From contig NZ_LLWC01000012.1 in NCBI RefSeq assembly GCF_001561995.1, positions 1 through 61,186 on the forward strand: a stretch of 61,186 nt of DNA. The letters are read 5' to 3'. Of this stretch, positions 53,526-61,186 are shown piece by piece. A program made the position numbers and the translations under genes. The notes under the pieces were generated by a model. The model did no database searches. It was not told the origin of the DNA and saw only the letters and a list, made by a program, of their open reading frames with translations. Each line of letters starts with the position of its first letter. Positions within the stretch are counted from its first letter, which is position 1. The stretch comes from Polycladidibacter hongkongensis (lineage in GTDB: Bacteria; Pseudomonadota; Alphaproteobacteria; Rhizobiales; Stappiaceae).

Positions 53526-53558
53526 AAGGCCACCCTTACCGGGTGGCCTTGTTATTTT
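53526..53558. terminator. Bidirectional terminator between hspQ and ialB-like gene
   Basis: AAGGCCACCC / GGGTGGCCTT, a perfect 10-bp stem with loop TTACC. T-rich sequence follows on both strands (TTATTTTT on plus; CTTTATTTTT on minus). Confidence 0.88.
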
Positions 53559-53575
53559 TGTCGCACTAGAGCGCT

Positions 53576-54193
53576 CTACTGACCCTGAGAAGCCTTGCGT
53601 TGCTGCTCAATCAGCTTTTGCCTTGCAGCTTCCGCCCGTGCTTGCAGCTCAGCCTGCAAACGTTCCTGTTTGGCTTGCAGCTCTTCTGGTTTGATCGCAG
53701 CACCGTCGTAAACTTTAGTGAAGCCTTTCAAAGTCATCTCAAAAGGACGGGCCTTACCCTGTTGGTTCAAGGTTGTAACAATCAGCTTACCGCCTCGTTT
53801 TAAGCCAGTGATGAAATCATTGCTGATAACCATTTCGGCAATACAGGCATTTGGGAAGCAGATGGTATAAGGCGCTTTTGCTGGCTTATTTCCGTCAACT
53901 TGGATAAGCAGGCCCTGCTGCAGCAACATCCCTGGCGGCACAGCAATATGCAGCAGCTTGCGATCTTCTCCGGTAATCTCACGCACAGCAGCCTGCACCA
54001 GCACCTGACCAGTGGCAGCCCGCAATTCCTGAGTGATAAGGCAGTGCTCTTTCTTCGACTTTGGATCGGTATTACAGATTTTCGTCCATGCATCATCAGC
54101 GCTTGCTTGTGCATTGGCAGATACAGCCATGCTGGCAAAGCCGAGTGCGGCAACGAAAGCACCGCCAACTAATTTCCTAAACATAATTGCCAT
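53576..54193 (-). CDS. IalB-family (invasion-associated locus B) periplasmic protein
   Basis: The 205-residue exported protein has signal peptide FRKLVGGAFVAALGFASMAVSANAQA. The core reads WTKICNTDPKSKKEHCLITQELRAATGQVLVQAAVREITGEDRKLL, PPGMLLQQGLLIQVDGNKPAKAPYTICFPNACIAEM and FEMTLKGFTKVYDG, with paired cysteines. A charged C-terminal coiled coil (ELQAKQERLQAELQARAEAARQKLIEQQRK) follows. ATGs at 54193 and 54184 are both possible. IalB was first tied to Bartonella erythrocyte invasion, but homologues are widespread in alphaproteobacteria. Confidence 0.9.
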   Translation of the reverse strand: MAIMFRKLVGGAFVAALGFASMAVSANAQASADDAWTKICNTDPKSKKEHCLITQELRAATGQVLVQAAVREITGEDRKLLHIAVPPGMLLQQGLLIQVDGNKPAKAPYTICFPNACIAEMVISNDFITGLKRGGKLIVTTLNQQGKARPFEMTLKGFTKVYDGAAIKPEELQAKQERLQAELQARAEAARQKLIEQQRKASQGQ

Positions 54194-54532
54194 CCCAATT
54201 CTCTGGTGTACCCAACGCCGTCGCCATGGCCAAATGAATGCACGCCAACGTGAGTGGACAGGCTGTTCCCGTCAATCCTTCACAAACTGTTGGGTAACCG
54301 CTTTGAACACGAACCGGCACCCGTTCCAACGTCCTTAATAAACATCTCCCCATCAAATTTCCACCTGTAGATGGCGCAAAGTGACCAGCTTTTCCAAAGC
54401 TGCGTATACTGGCGCTTGCCGGGAAACGAATCCCAGCTAATGTCGCATTGGTAAAAACGGCATAAGAACAGGGCGTATGCAAGGTAAAACAATCCTTGCA
54501 ACCCAGACCGGCAAACTTTAAGTGAGGGCGAA
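54194..54532. other. Intergenic stretch between ialB-like and SBP genes
   Basis: This 339-base divergent region has no supported gene. One minus-strand frame crosses it, but it lacks a ribosome site and recognisable sequence. It presumably carries the two divergent promoters. No clear palindrome was seen. Confidence 0.5.
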
Positions 54533-56401
54533 ATGAAGCAGATGAAGATATTGACAAGGCACAGTGTTGTAGGTGCCAGCCTCTTGCTTCTGCTTGGCCC
54601 TTTGGGCATCGCCACCAATGCCGCCCCAGATGAGGACGTGCCGTGGCGCCACGCCATTGCTATGCACGGGGAACCCGCCTTGCCCGCAAATATCAAGCAT
54701 TTTCCCTATGTCAATCCGAAGGCCAACAAAGACGGCAACATCACCTTTGGCGTGCAAGGAACGTTCAACAGCTTGAACTCCTATGCACTAAAAGGCGCTT
54801 GGACATCGGCTCGCGGCATGCGGGAACGGGAGATGGGCTCGAATGTTTTGGAGAGCCTGTTGGCGCGTTCCTACAACGAACCCTTCAGCCTATACGCACA
54901 CTTGGCCGAGGCCGTACGCCTGCCTGAGGACCGTTCGTGGATAGAGTTTCGGCTAAACCCCAAAGCGCGGTTTTCCAACGGTGACCCGGTGACCGTTGCA
55001 GATATTATCTTTTCGCTACAAACAATTCGTGATCATGGCCGCCCGCCCTACCGCGGCTGGTATGCGAAAATCAAAGAGTTTAAAGTAACAGGCGAGCGCA
55101 GCTTGAAACTGGTGTTCGAAAACGGTGATGATCGGGAATTGCCGCTGTTGATCTCGCTCGCACCAATTTTTAACAGCCGGACAACAAACCCGCAGGGCTT
55201 TGAGGCAACCACACTTACACCGCCCATTGGCTCCGGCCCCTACACGTTCAAAGTGATCGAGCCGGGCCGCCGCACCGTCTATGAGCGCGACCCGAATTAC
55301 TGGGCAAAAGACCTGCCTCAAAAAACCGGCTTTGATAACTTTAAACACATTACTGTCGACTATTATCGCGACTATAACGCCTTGCAAGAAGCATTCCGTA
55401 AAGGGGATGTGGATGTGCTGGTCTACTCCAATCCCAGCCTTTGGCAAAAAGCGCTAGATTTCCCCGCTGGTAAATCGGGAGAGGTGGTGAAAGACGTCTT
55501 TGCGCGGCAAACTCCGGCAAACTTCCTCGGCATCGCCTTCAATACCCGTAAAGATGTGTTTAAAGACAAACGCGTGCGCCAAGCGTTGGCCATGCTGTTC
55601 GATTTTAAAGCGATAAATCGCACTCTGTTTAGTGATCTCTACCAGCGTACTGGCAGCTACTGGCAGAACTCGGAGTTATCCGCGCTTGGCCACCCAGCTG
55701 GTGAGTGGGAGAAGACGTTTTTCGCCAAATATCCAGATTTGGTTGAGCCTGAGGTAATGCAAGGCACATGGCGACCGACAGAAGCGAATGGCTCGGGGCG
55801 TGATCGCAAGATTCTGCGGGCGGCCCTGCAAAAACTGCAGATGGCTGGCTATCAGCTGGAAAACGGCAGTTTGAAAAGCAACGAAACCGGGGAGCAACTG
55901 TCCTTCGAACTATTGGTCCGTGATAATGACGAGGAAAAAGTAGGGCTAAGCCTAAAACGCACCCTCAAGCTTGTTGGCATAGTTCTGCGTTTACGCCGGG
56001 TTGATGCCGCCCAGTTTGAAGAACGACGCGTCAATTTTCAGTTCGATGCAGTATTCAACACTTGGTTCGCCTCGCTCTCCCCCGGTGGTGAGCAATATGC
56101 AAGATGGTCTAGCAACGCAGCCGATACGCCCGGGTCGCGCAATATTGTTGGCGCAAAGGAACCGGCGATTGATGCGCTCATTGACGCTATGGTAGGTGCG
56201 AGAGATCGCGAAGAGTTTGTACAAATCGTCCGCGCTTTTGATCGAGTTCTTATTTCAGGCGCCTATGCAATTCCGCTGTATCACGCCCCAGCGCAATGGT
56301 ATGCCCGTTGGACACATTTACAACGCCCTGAAACAACACCGCTTTATGGTGTCGAATTTGACATCTGGTGGGCAAACAACAATTTAACAAATAATCAGTA
56401 G
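54533..56401 (+). CDS. Family-5 extracellular solute-binding protein (YejA-like), orphan
   Basis: The 622-residue periplasmic binding protein has signal peptide KILTRHSVVGASLLLLLGPLGIATNA. Mature motifs are WRHAIAMHGEPALPANIKHFPYVNPKANKDGNITFGVQGTFNSLNSY, ARFSNGDPVTVADIIFSLQTIRDHGRP and GSGPYTFKVIEPGRRTVYERDPNYWAKDLP, matching YejA-type (oligopeptide) proteins. No permease or ATPase is nearby. The next two genes follow within 20 nt each, suggesting one transcript with degenerate-enzyme partners. GAGGG precedes the ATG. Confidence 0.9.
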   Translation: MKQMKILTRHSVVGASLLLLLGPLGIATNAAPDEDVPWRHAIAMHGEPALPANIKHFPYVNPKANKDGNITFGVQGTFNSLNSYALKGAWTSARGMREREMGSNVLESLLARSYNEPFSLYAHLAEAVRLPEDRSWIEFRLNPKARFSNGDPVTVADIIFSLQTIRDHGRPPYRGWYAKIKEFKVTGERSLKLVFENGDDRELPLLISLAPIFNSRTTNPQGFEATTLTPPIGSGPYTFKVIEPGRRTVYERDPNYWAKDLPQKTGFDNFKHITVDYYRDYNALQEAFRKGDVDVLVYSNPSLWQKALDFPAGKSGEVVKDVFARQTPANFLGIAFNTRKDVFKDKRVRQALAMLFDFKAINRTLFSDLYQRTGSYWQNSELSALGHPAGEWEKTFFAKYPDLVEPEVMQGTWRPTEANGSGRDRKILRAALQKLQMAGYQLENGSLKSNETGEQLSFELLVRDNDEEKVGLSLKRTLKLVGIVLRLRRVDAAQFEERRVNFQFDAVFNTWFASLSPGGEQYARWSSNAADTPGSRNIVGAKEPAIDALIDAMVGARDREEFVQIVRAFDRVLISGAYAIPLYHAPAQWYARWTHLQRPETTPLYGVEFDIWWANNNLTNNQ

Positions 56402-56419
56402 CCCTGGAGTGGCCTTGGA

Positions 56420-58054
56420 ATGATCCTGTCGGATGAGCAAACTATTGCCGACTATAGCAAAACTGGCGTCTGGGGAAATGTCACCTTGGACGCGCTTTTT
56501 CGCCGCGCTGCCCAACAAAACCCGCAAAGGATAGCCCTTGTTGACGCGCCAGACCGTGAAAGCTGGACCAGCGGCGCACCGCGCGCGCTAACCTATGCCG
56601 AAGCAGAGCAGGAAATCCGCGCCCTTGCAGGCTTTTTCAGCGCCGTCGGCTTGGAGCCTGATCAAATCATTGGTCTACAAGCGCCAAACACAGTAGATAC
56701 GGTTCTCACCATCCTAGCTGCCATGCGCGCAGGGCTCGTTGTTGCGACCTTTCCGTTGCATTGGCGTCACAACGAAGTCTTGCCCGCGCTTGTATCCATC
56801 GACGCCAAAGCCTTGATTACAGCAGATAGGGTTGAGACCCGGGTGATCGCAGAGGATGCGCTCGCCGCTGCCAGTGATAATTTTAATCTGAAATTTGTTT
56901 TCGGCCTTGGCAAACAGCTCCCAGATGGCATCTTGGAAATATCACAGGTAATAAATCAAGCACCGGAGCAGTTCGAAGAGCCACGCATTCATCGCCCGGG
57001 ACAGGCGGCAAACCACATCGCATCATTAACGTGGGTAACAACACCGGATGGCCCAGCCCCGGTGCCGCGCAGCCATAACCACTGGGTCGCCGCTGGCCTG
57101 ATGCCGTTTTTGGAAACAAGGCTTGAGGCCGGAGCCAAGATACTTCTGCCATATCTGCTCACAGGTTTATCCGGCTGGGGCGCAGGTCTTGTGCCTTGGC
57201 TTTTATGTGAAGGCACGCTGCACCTGCATCACCCACTTGCTTTGCATTCCCTTACAGATCATGCCCGCTGGATCGAGGCCGATTATCTTCCCGTGCCAGG
57301 ATCTTTGGCACCGTATCTGGATGAAGCGCTGCAAGGATGGCAAACAAAAATACTCGCTGCATGGAATACATCTGCCATGCCCCCTGTGGAATACGTGCCT
57401 TTAGGGGATTTCTACGATCTCCATGTTGCAGAGGAATACGGCATGGTTTGCCGCTTGCGTGGCAAGTCAAAAACCCCTCAGCTCTTTGATAAAGGTCCCC
57501 TCGCAGCCCCATCCGCCAGCCCCCATGCTCCCACACTTATCTCTTTGAATTCAACAGTGAAAACCACTGAGGATGAGACGAGAAATTTCCTTTCACTCGG
57601 CGGCGCGATGAGCCCGGATGTGGCCTATCCCACCCATAAGTTTTCCATTAATTTCTCTGAAAACGGTTTCATCAACACTAAAATTCCACTGATTGAAAGT
57701 GACCATAAAATATGCGGATTTGGGCGACCAGAAGCCACTGCCCCAGGAATTGCTCAGCTCGACTCACTAGATGAAGTCTACGGGGCTTTCCCTGAGATAA
57801 AGGAAGCAGCAGCTTTTTTGGTAGATGATGAGATCGTTGGACAGCGGCTGCTGGTTGCCGTCGTTCCGCAATCTGGCCACTTTGTTAAGGTGGATGCCTT
57901 TTACGCATATCTTGATGCATGCCGGGTCTCGGTCGCCCATTATCCGCATCAGATACTGCCTGTGCCGTCGATCCCGCGCACCCCCAACGGCGCGGTAGCG
58001 CGCCAGCAGCTGGCAGAAAAGGCATCTGCTCTTAAGTCGCAAAAAGTGGCCTAA
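56420..58054 (+). CDS. Adenylate-forming (ANL) superfamily protein with degenerate active site
   Basis: The 544-residue fold is recognisable: N-terminal LDALFRRAAQQNPQRIALVDAP, LTYAEAEQEIRALAGFFSAVGLEPDQIIGLQAPN, and a C-terminal domain DEVYGAFPEIKEAAAFLVDDEIVGQRLLVAVV. The A3 P-loop (usually TSGTTG.PKG) reads T204-WVTTPDGPAPVPRSH219, without Lys. The A5 YG.TE motif reads EEYGMVCRL (338-346). The C-terminal GK lysine is Ala525 (TPNGAVARQQL). Both catalytic lysines and the Thr-rich loop are lost, so normal acyl-adenylate formation is unlikely. It starts 18 nt after the binding protein gene. Confidence 0.82.
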   Translation: MILSDEQTIADYSKTGVWGNVTLDALFRRAAQQNPQRIALVDAPDRESWTSGAPRALTYAEAEQEIRALAGFFSAVGLEPDQIIGLQAPNTVDTVLTILAAMRAGLVVATFPLHWRHNEVLPALVSIDAKALITADRVETRVIAEDALAAASDNFNLKFVFGLGKQLPDGILEISQVINQAPEQFEEPRIHRPGQAANHIASLTWVTTPDGPAPVPRSHNHWVAAGLMPFLETRLEAGAKILLPYLLTGLSGWGAGLVPWLLCEGTLHLHHPLALHSLTDHARWIEADYLPVPGSLAPYLDEALQGWQTKILAAWNTSAMPPVEYVPLGDFYDLHVAEEYGMVCRLRGKSKTPQLFDKGPLAAPSASPHAPTLISLNSTVKTTEDETRNFLSLGGAMSPDVAYPTHKFSINFSENGFINTKIPLIESDHKICGFGRPEATAPGIAQLDSLDEVYGAFPEIKEAAAFLVDDEIVGQRLLVAVVPQSGHFVKVDAFYAYLDACRVSVAHYPHQILPVPSIPRTPNGAVARQQLAEKASALKSQKVA

Positions 58055-58073
58055 GCAATAAGGATGTACAGTT

Positions 58074-59318
58074 GTGAAACGCTACGATGTACAAAAGCAG
58101 TTCGAGCAAGCGCCACTGAAGGTGCCAATTATCGCCCCCGGCAATACCCATATTCAACAGTGGTGGTGTCGCATGGGGGCATCGGAGAACTTTTGCTTCA
58201 CACCAACAGCAGATGCATTGCGCGCTGTCGTCTCTGGTGGCGCGCCGCTACCGCCGGCGGTCATTCTCGTTTGGAACACTGTCAATCCGCCGCAAACACT
58301 TGAAGCCTATCAGGTTCTGCAGGAATTGCGCCACAAGACGGGTGTTGAGGTGCCAATCATCGTGATTGCCGCCAACAATGCAATCGTACCTGTTACCTTG
58401 AAAGCGCACGCGGTTTTTTCCGATACATTGCCCGCGGCGACTTTGATGAATGAAATTATCCGCTTAAGCCGTACTTCTGTTCGCTCTGAAGAGGCAAAGG
58501 TGCGCCGCTCACTATTTGGATCACAAATTTCACAGGGGGGCCGCTCTCATCAACCCCGCTCCCGGTTTGTCGGCATTATTGGCTCGGCCATAGAAACAGA
58601 CAAGGACCGGTTGGAAACAGCGTGCCATCAACTTGGTCGCACGCCGATTTGGCTACAAACGCTTGATGGTGTCTTCGCGTTGACTAATGGTCAGCGCGCC
58701 GCATTCGATGCCTTCTTTGTGGATGCTGATCTGGAGGACTGCGCACCGCACCTCACGCAAGTTGGCCAGATTTATCGCCGTCGCAAACCGCCGGTATTTG
58801 CGTTTACCAATTACAAAGCCAGCTATGCAGACCTTTATGAAGCAGGGGTTCCCCGCGTACTGCCAGCAAATTTGGGGATTAAAGCTCTAAAAGGCCACTT
58901 GCGCACGGCCTTCCGTGCGCGTCAAAGGGCTCAAGTTTCCGATGCTGTGCTAGAAAGGACCAGCGCTTGGCTCTCGCGCGCCGACGAAGGCCGGACCATC
59001 CCTTTGGTGACCTATAATAAATATCTCGAAGGGCTTGAGGTTTCCACCACCCGGCGCGGGGAAAGCGTCAATGAATTGCACTTGATGGATCTCTTACGCC
59101 GCTTCTCCGGGGTCAATCTACCGGCATTCCTACCCGATATGAATCAGGTGGAAGGTGCCATCCTTTCATTGGCAATGGCCGTCTGCCGCGACGAGGATTT
59201 TGTCGCAAATGTCGAGAAACTAGGTCCGGTTGCCGTGCTGCGCTCTCCATTGGGCAAACAGCAACTTACGCAACGGATTAACACCCTTATCAAAACCACA
59301 GGAATTGCTAGTATTTAA
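58074..59318 (+). CDS. Degenerate receiver / GGDEF-like (PleD-like) protein
   Basis: The 414-residue soluble protein starts at GTG 58074 (AAGGAT upstream), 19 nt after the ANL-like gene. Residues 15-130 and 165-290 read as two receiver-like alpha/beta domains (PPAVILVWNTVNPPQTLEAYQVLQELR, RFVGIIGSAIETDKDRLETACHQLGR) without the usual phospho-acceptor Asp set. Residues 300-414 look like a worn GGDEF domain: IPLVTYNKYLEGL..., then MAVCRDEDFVANVEKLGPVAVLRSPL, where VARYGGDEF would be expected. So it probably neither is phosphorylated nor makes c-di-GMP. Role unknown; the assignment is by pattern. Confidence 0.55.
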   Translation: MKRYDVQKQFEQAPLKVPIIAPGNTHIQQWWCRMGASENFCFTPTADALRAVVSGGAPLPPAVILVWNTVNPPQTLEAYQVLQELRHKTGVEVPIIVIAANNAIVPVTLKAHAVFSDTLPAATLMNEIIRLSRTSVRSEEAKVRRSLFGSQISQGGRSHQPRSRFVGIIGSAIETDKDRLETACHQLGRTPIWLQTLDGVFALTNGQRAAFDAFFVDADLEDCAPHLTQVGQIYRRRKPPVFAFTNYKASYADLYEAGVPRVLPANLGIKALKGHLRTAFRARQRAQVSDAVLERTSAWLSRADEGRTIPLVTYNKYLEGLEVSTTRRGESVNELHLMDLLRRFSGVNLPAFLPDMNQVEGAILSLAMAVCRDEDFVANVEKLGPVAVLRSPLGKQQLTQRINTLIKTTGIASI

Positions 59319-59372
59319 TGCGAAATTGCGCTACCTCGTAAATAAATAAGAATACAAGAGGGTAAAATCTCG

Positions 59373-60029
59373 ATGAGCGCTTCAAATCCTATTCGCATTA
59401 CAGTGATTTCTGATGTGGTGTGCCCGTTTTGCTTTGTTGGGCAAAGGCGTCTGGAAGCTGCTATTCAGGCGCTTCCGGATGAACACGTCGAGGTTCTCTG
59501 GCGGCCATTTCAATTGGATGCCACGCTGCCCCCTGAGGGAATTTCCCGCGAAGAGTACTTTGTAAACAAATTCGGTTCCATGGAACCTGTCCGCCGCATG
59601 CAGCAGACTCTCATGGTTATGGGCGAGGAAACGGGGATTAACTTTGCGTTTGATCGGGCAGAAATCGCGCCCAACACCCGCGATTGCCACCGCCTCATGC
59701 ATTGGGCCACCCCGGGCGCGCAACAACAGCAGCTGGTGGCACACCTGTTCTCGCGGTTTTTCGAAGAGGGTGCCGATTTCACCCAGCAAAGCGAATTACT
59801 TGATGCTGCCGAAGCCTGCGGCATGAACCGCGAACTCACCAAAGCCCGCCTGGATAGCGAAGAGGATATCGATACCATCGCCCGCCAAAACGACGAAGCG
59901 CACACCATGGGTGTAAACGGTGTCCCCTTCTTCATCATTGATGATCGCTTCGCCATCTCTGGGGCTCAAGAAACGCAGACACTCGCTGCTGCCATTCAAC
60001 ACGCGCGACAAACCAAATCGGAAAGCTAG
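59373..60029 (+). CDS. DsbA-family (FrnE-like) thioredoxin-fold oxidoreductase
   Basis: The 218-residue cytoplasmic protein has active site C-P-F-C in ISDVVCPFCFVGQRRLEAAI, then RPFQLDATLPPEG, NTRDCHRLMHWA, a helical insertion and the cis-Pro loop MGVNGVPFFIIDDRFAISGAQ. It lacks a signal peptide. FrnE-like proteins act on disulfides or as 2-hydroxychromene-2-carboxylate-type isomerases. GAGGG lies upstream. It is 54 nt after the GGDEF-like gene and may be a separate unit. Confidence 0.92.
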   Translation: MSASNPIRITVISDVVCPFCFVGQRRLEAAIQALPDEHVEVLWRPFQLDATLPPEGISREEYFVNKFGSMEPVRRMQQTLMVMGEETGINFAFDRAEIAPNTRDCHRLMHWATPGAQQQQLVAHLFSRFFEEGADFTQQSELLDAAEACGMNRELTKARLDSEEDIDTIARQNDEAHTMGVNGVPFFIIDDRFAISGAQETQTLAAAIQHARQTKSES

Positions 60030-60056
60030 TGCCGTAATTTCAACACCCGGGCGGGA

Positions 60057-60839
60057 TCACCCTACCGGGCGGAATAAACCAGACGGGCCAACAAGGCGGT
60101 GACTGGCAGTCAACAACGCCGCAAGCGTGGCCAAGCTTTGGCAGGCCGATATGCCAAGCATAATGGCAATCTGAAATTGTACCGCCGTCAGCGGGTCCGC
60201 CCCGCCAAGAATCTGCCCTGTCATCATTCCCGGCAGCGAGACCAGCCCGAGTGTCGCCATGCCTGCCAATTGAGGCCCATAAGAGGCCATCAGCGCTCTG
60301 CGCAGCAGCGGCAAAGACGCTTCATAAGGGCTCGCACCCATCACCAGCAAAGCGCGTATATCTTCTCGCTCGCCCTCATGGGCACCCGCCAGCCGTTGCA
60401 TCGCGACAACCAAGCCACTCAGTGCATTGCCAAGCAGCATTCCGGTGATCGGTATCAGATACTGCGCATGATACCAAGGGGTTGGCTGCACCAGCACCAG
60501 CAAGAACATGGCAAGTACAGGAACCGCCCCGCCCAGCAGACCAAAACTGAGAGGTAGGTACATCTTACGCAATGGCAACTTCGCCCGCTGGCCAACCGTC
60601 AAAGCCGCCATGCCAATCATAACAAGCAGCCAAAGCAGATTGAGGGCCGGATGATCTAGCTTGAACACCACCTGCAAATAGACCCCTACCAGCAAAAGTT
60701 GTAGACTCATACGAGCAACACTCATCAGCAGGGATCGGATAAGTGACTGCAGCCCCATCTGCCAAAGAACGGCGATTGGCAGCAACAAGATGAAATAGAA
60801 AAGCGCCAGTGCGCTCCAAGACAAGGCTCCGCCAAGCAT
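60057..60839 (-). CDS. FetB-like (UPF0014) ABC transporter permease
   Basis: The 260-residue permease has about seven helices. Typical stretches are GLQSLIRSLLMSVARMSLQLLLVGVYLQVVF, ALVMGASPYEASLPLLRRALMASYGPQLAGMATLGLVSLPGMMTGQILGGADPLTAVQFQIAIML. In E. coli FetAB exports iron under oxidative stress. The ATG has AGAGG upstream. Its ATPase partner gene fetA just upstream survives only as a short 3' end next to an insertion sequence, so the transporter is probably not functional here unless another ATPase replaces it. Confidence 0.88.
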   Translation of the reverse strand: MLGGALSWSALALFYFILLLPIAVLWQMGLQSLIRSLLMSVARMSLQLLLVGVYLQVVFKLDHPALNLLWLLVMIGMAALTVGQRAKLPLRKMYLPLSFGLLGGAVPVLAMFLLVLVQPTPWYHAQYLIPITGMLLGNALSGLVVAMQRLAGAHEGEREDIRALLVMGASPYEASLPLLRRALMASYGPQLAGMATLGLVSLPGMMTGQILGGADPLTAVQFQIAIMLGISACQSLATLAALLTASHRLVGPSGLFRPVG

Positions 60840-60840
60840 T

Positions 60841-60914
60841 CTAGCCTCTCCCGCTTGTCATCTCGTGAAACACGCCGCCCTCAAGTCGGATATGTCGATC
60901 AAATGCACTAAGAA
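60841..60914 (-). pseudogene. 3' remnant of the fetA-like ABC ATPase gene
   Basis: In phase up to a TAG at 60841-60843, 2 nt before fetB, the minus strand encodes ILSAFDRHIRLEGGVFHEM followed by TSGRG. This matches the end of an ABC ATPase (aDr.i.L.gG...E). Reading upstream, the match stops at about 60914, where insertion-sequence DNA begins. Confidence 0.6.
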
Positions 60915-60916
60915 TG

Positions 60917-61186
60917 TGTATTGACCCAGCAATTTCTGCTCAAGTTATGCCGCTAATTTGTATGCCTCGTTAGGTGTCTTCATTGCAAGCGCCTGATGAG
61001 GCCTCAAGCCATTATAAAACGTAACCCAATTAGCAATTGTTCGGCTGGCATGGATTAGGCTTTCGAAGCGCTGGCGATGAACGCATTGCTCCTTCAGCGA
61101 CCGGATCAATCGTTCCATCATGCCGTTCTGCTGCGGACAATATGGTGTGATGAACTCTTGGCGCAGACCGTAGCTTCGGACCAGGG
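60917..61186 (-). mobile_element. IS3-family-like insertion sequence, right part missing (window edge)
   Basis: The element begins near TGTATTGACC at 60917, which fits a TG terminus. It contains the 3' part of a DDE transposase and runs off the window. Its orientation puts the transposase end next to the fetA remnant. The exact terminal repeat and target duplication cannot be set because the other end is not present. Confidence 0.65.
60945..61186 (-). CDS. IS3-family-like transposase (DDE integrase core), partial
   Basis: About 80 C-terminal codons are visible on the minus strand: SYGLRQEFITPYCPQQNGMM, then ERLIRSLKEQCVHRQRFESL, NWVTFYNGLRPHQALAMKTP and NEAYKLAA before TAA 60945. The Q-N-G-x-x-E segment holds the catalytic Glu of the DDE triad. 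The HQAL...TP end is typical of IS3-family OrfB. The 5' part is outside the window. Confidence 0.85.
   Translation of the reverse strand, partial: LVRSYGLRQEFITPYCPQQNGMMERLIRSLKEQCVHRQRFESLIHASRTIANWVTFYNGLRPHQALAMKTPNEAYKLAA

Noticed and set aside
54177-54557. Minus-strand frame across the ialB-SBP intergenic region
   Set aside because: No ribosome site and no recognisable sequence, and it overlaps both flanking gene starts.
1-61186. CRISPR arrays, rRNA genes, replication origins
   Set aside because: No regularly spaced direct repeats, rRNA-like sequence or DnaA-box cluster was seen.

Overview
The window reads as a chromosomal segment of an alphaproteobacterium of the Hyphomicrobiales (rhizobial) type. 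The evidence is the gene order rlpA-like / D,D-carboxypeptidase-like / tmk / holB / metG / tatD / metallo-beta-lactamase, a phosphatidylcholine synthase, an IalB-family secreted protein, an HspQ homologue, a membrane-bound urate oxidase (PuuD) and a malyl-CoA lyase-like enzyme. The genus cannot be fixed from sequence alone. A marine or host-associated member such as a Stappiaceae relative is only a guess.

Layout. (1) About 1-15,600 is the late region of a P2-type (contractile-tail) prophage, cut by the left window edge. The order is large tail protein, fibre, small tail protein, sheath FI, tube FII, tail chaperone E with a probable -1 frameshift into E', tape measure, U, X, D, then endolysin and three small membrane/lysis proteins. 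No terminase, capsid, repressor or integrase is in view, so the prophage extends to the left. A low-GC cargo ('moron') block at about 10,400-13,650 interrupts the late genes. It carries a DUF6161-like membrane protein, a fragment of a Y-family DNA polymerase, an NTF2-like possible immunity protein and an unrecognised protein with a disordered N-terminus and a bipartite NLS-like motif. (2) 15,600-17,700 is a junction zone with a frameshifted small membrane protein gene, a secreted EEP-family nuclease/phosphatase and a tRNA-Ser(TGA). (3) 17,950-26,540 is a housekeeping block: cell wall, dTMP kinase, clamp-loader delta', MetRS, TatD and hydrolases. (4) 26,660-28,610 holds a GFA-family protein, a YhhN membrane protein and a Crp/Fnr regulator with a palindrome upstream. 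(5) 28,619-45,423 is a purine catabolism and uptake region on the minus strand. Two putative transcription units (uraH-xdhA-xdhB-xdhC-ABC transporter-BMP protein; and puuD-uraD-allantoate amidohydrolase-M20 peptidase) would take hypoxanthine/xanthine to urate, 5-hydroxyisourate, OHCU, allantoin and onward. A second BMP binding protein and a divergent VOC/tandem-HxlR pair lie between them. No allantoinase is present in the window. (6) 45,630-53,480 has a quinone oxidoreductase, Pcs, a DUF2182 protein, a UbiH-like hydroxylase, an AEC transporter, an LpxL-like acyltransferase, a malyl-CoA lyase-like enzyme and HspQ. (7) 53,576-61,186 has IalB, then a three-gene set (orphan family-5 binding protein, degenerate adenylate-forming enzyme, degenerate receiver/GGDEF-like protein), a DsbA-family protein and a FetB-like permease. 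The partner ATPase gene fetA appears to be cut by an IS3-type insertion sequence running off the right edge.

Most interesting points: several apparent pseudo-enzymes (a DacC-like protein lacking the SxxK serine, and an ANL protein lacking both functional lysines, paired with a GGDEF-like protein lacking GGDEF), the prophage cargo block, the E/E' frameshift signal, and two compact operator candidates. All family calls are from reading the translations; no database search was run.
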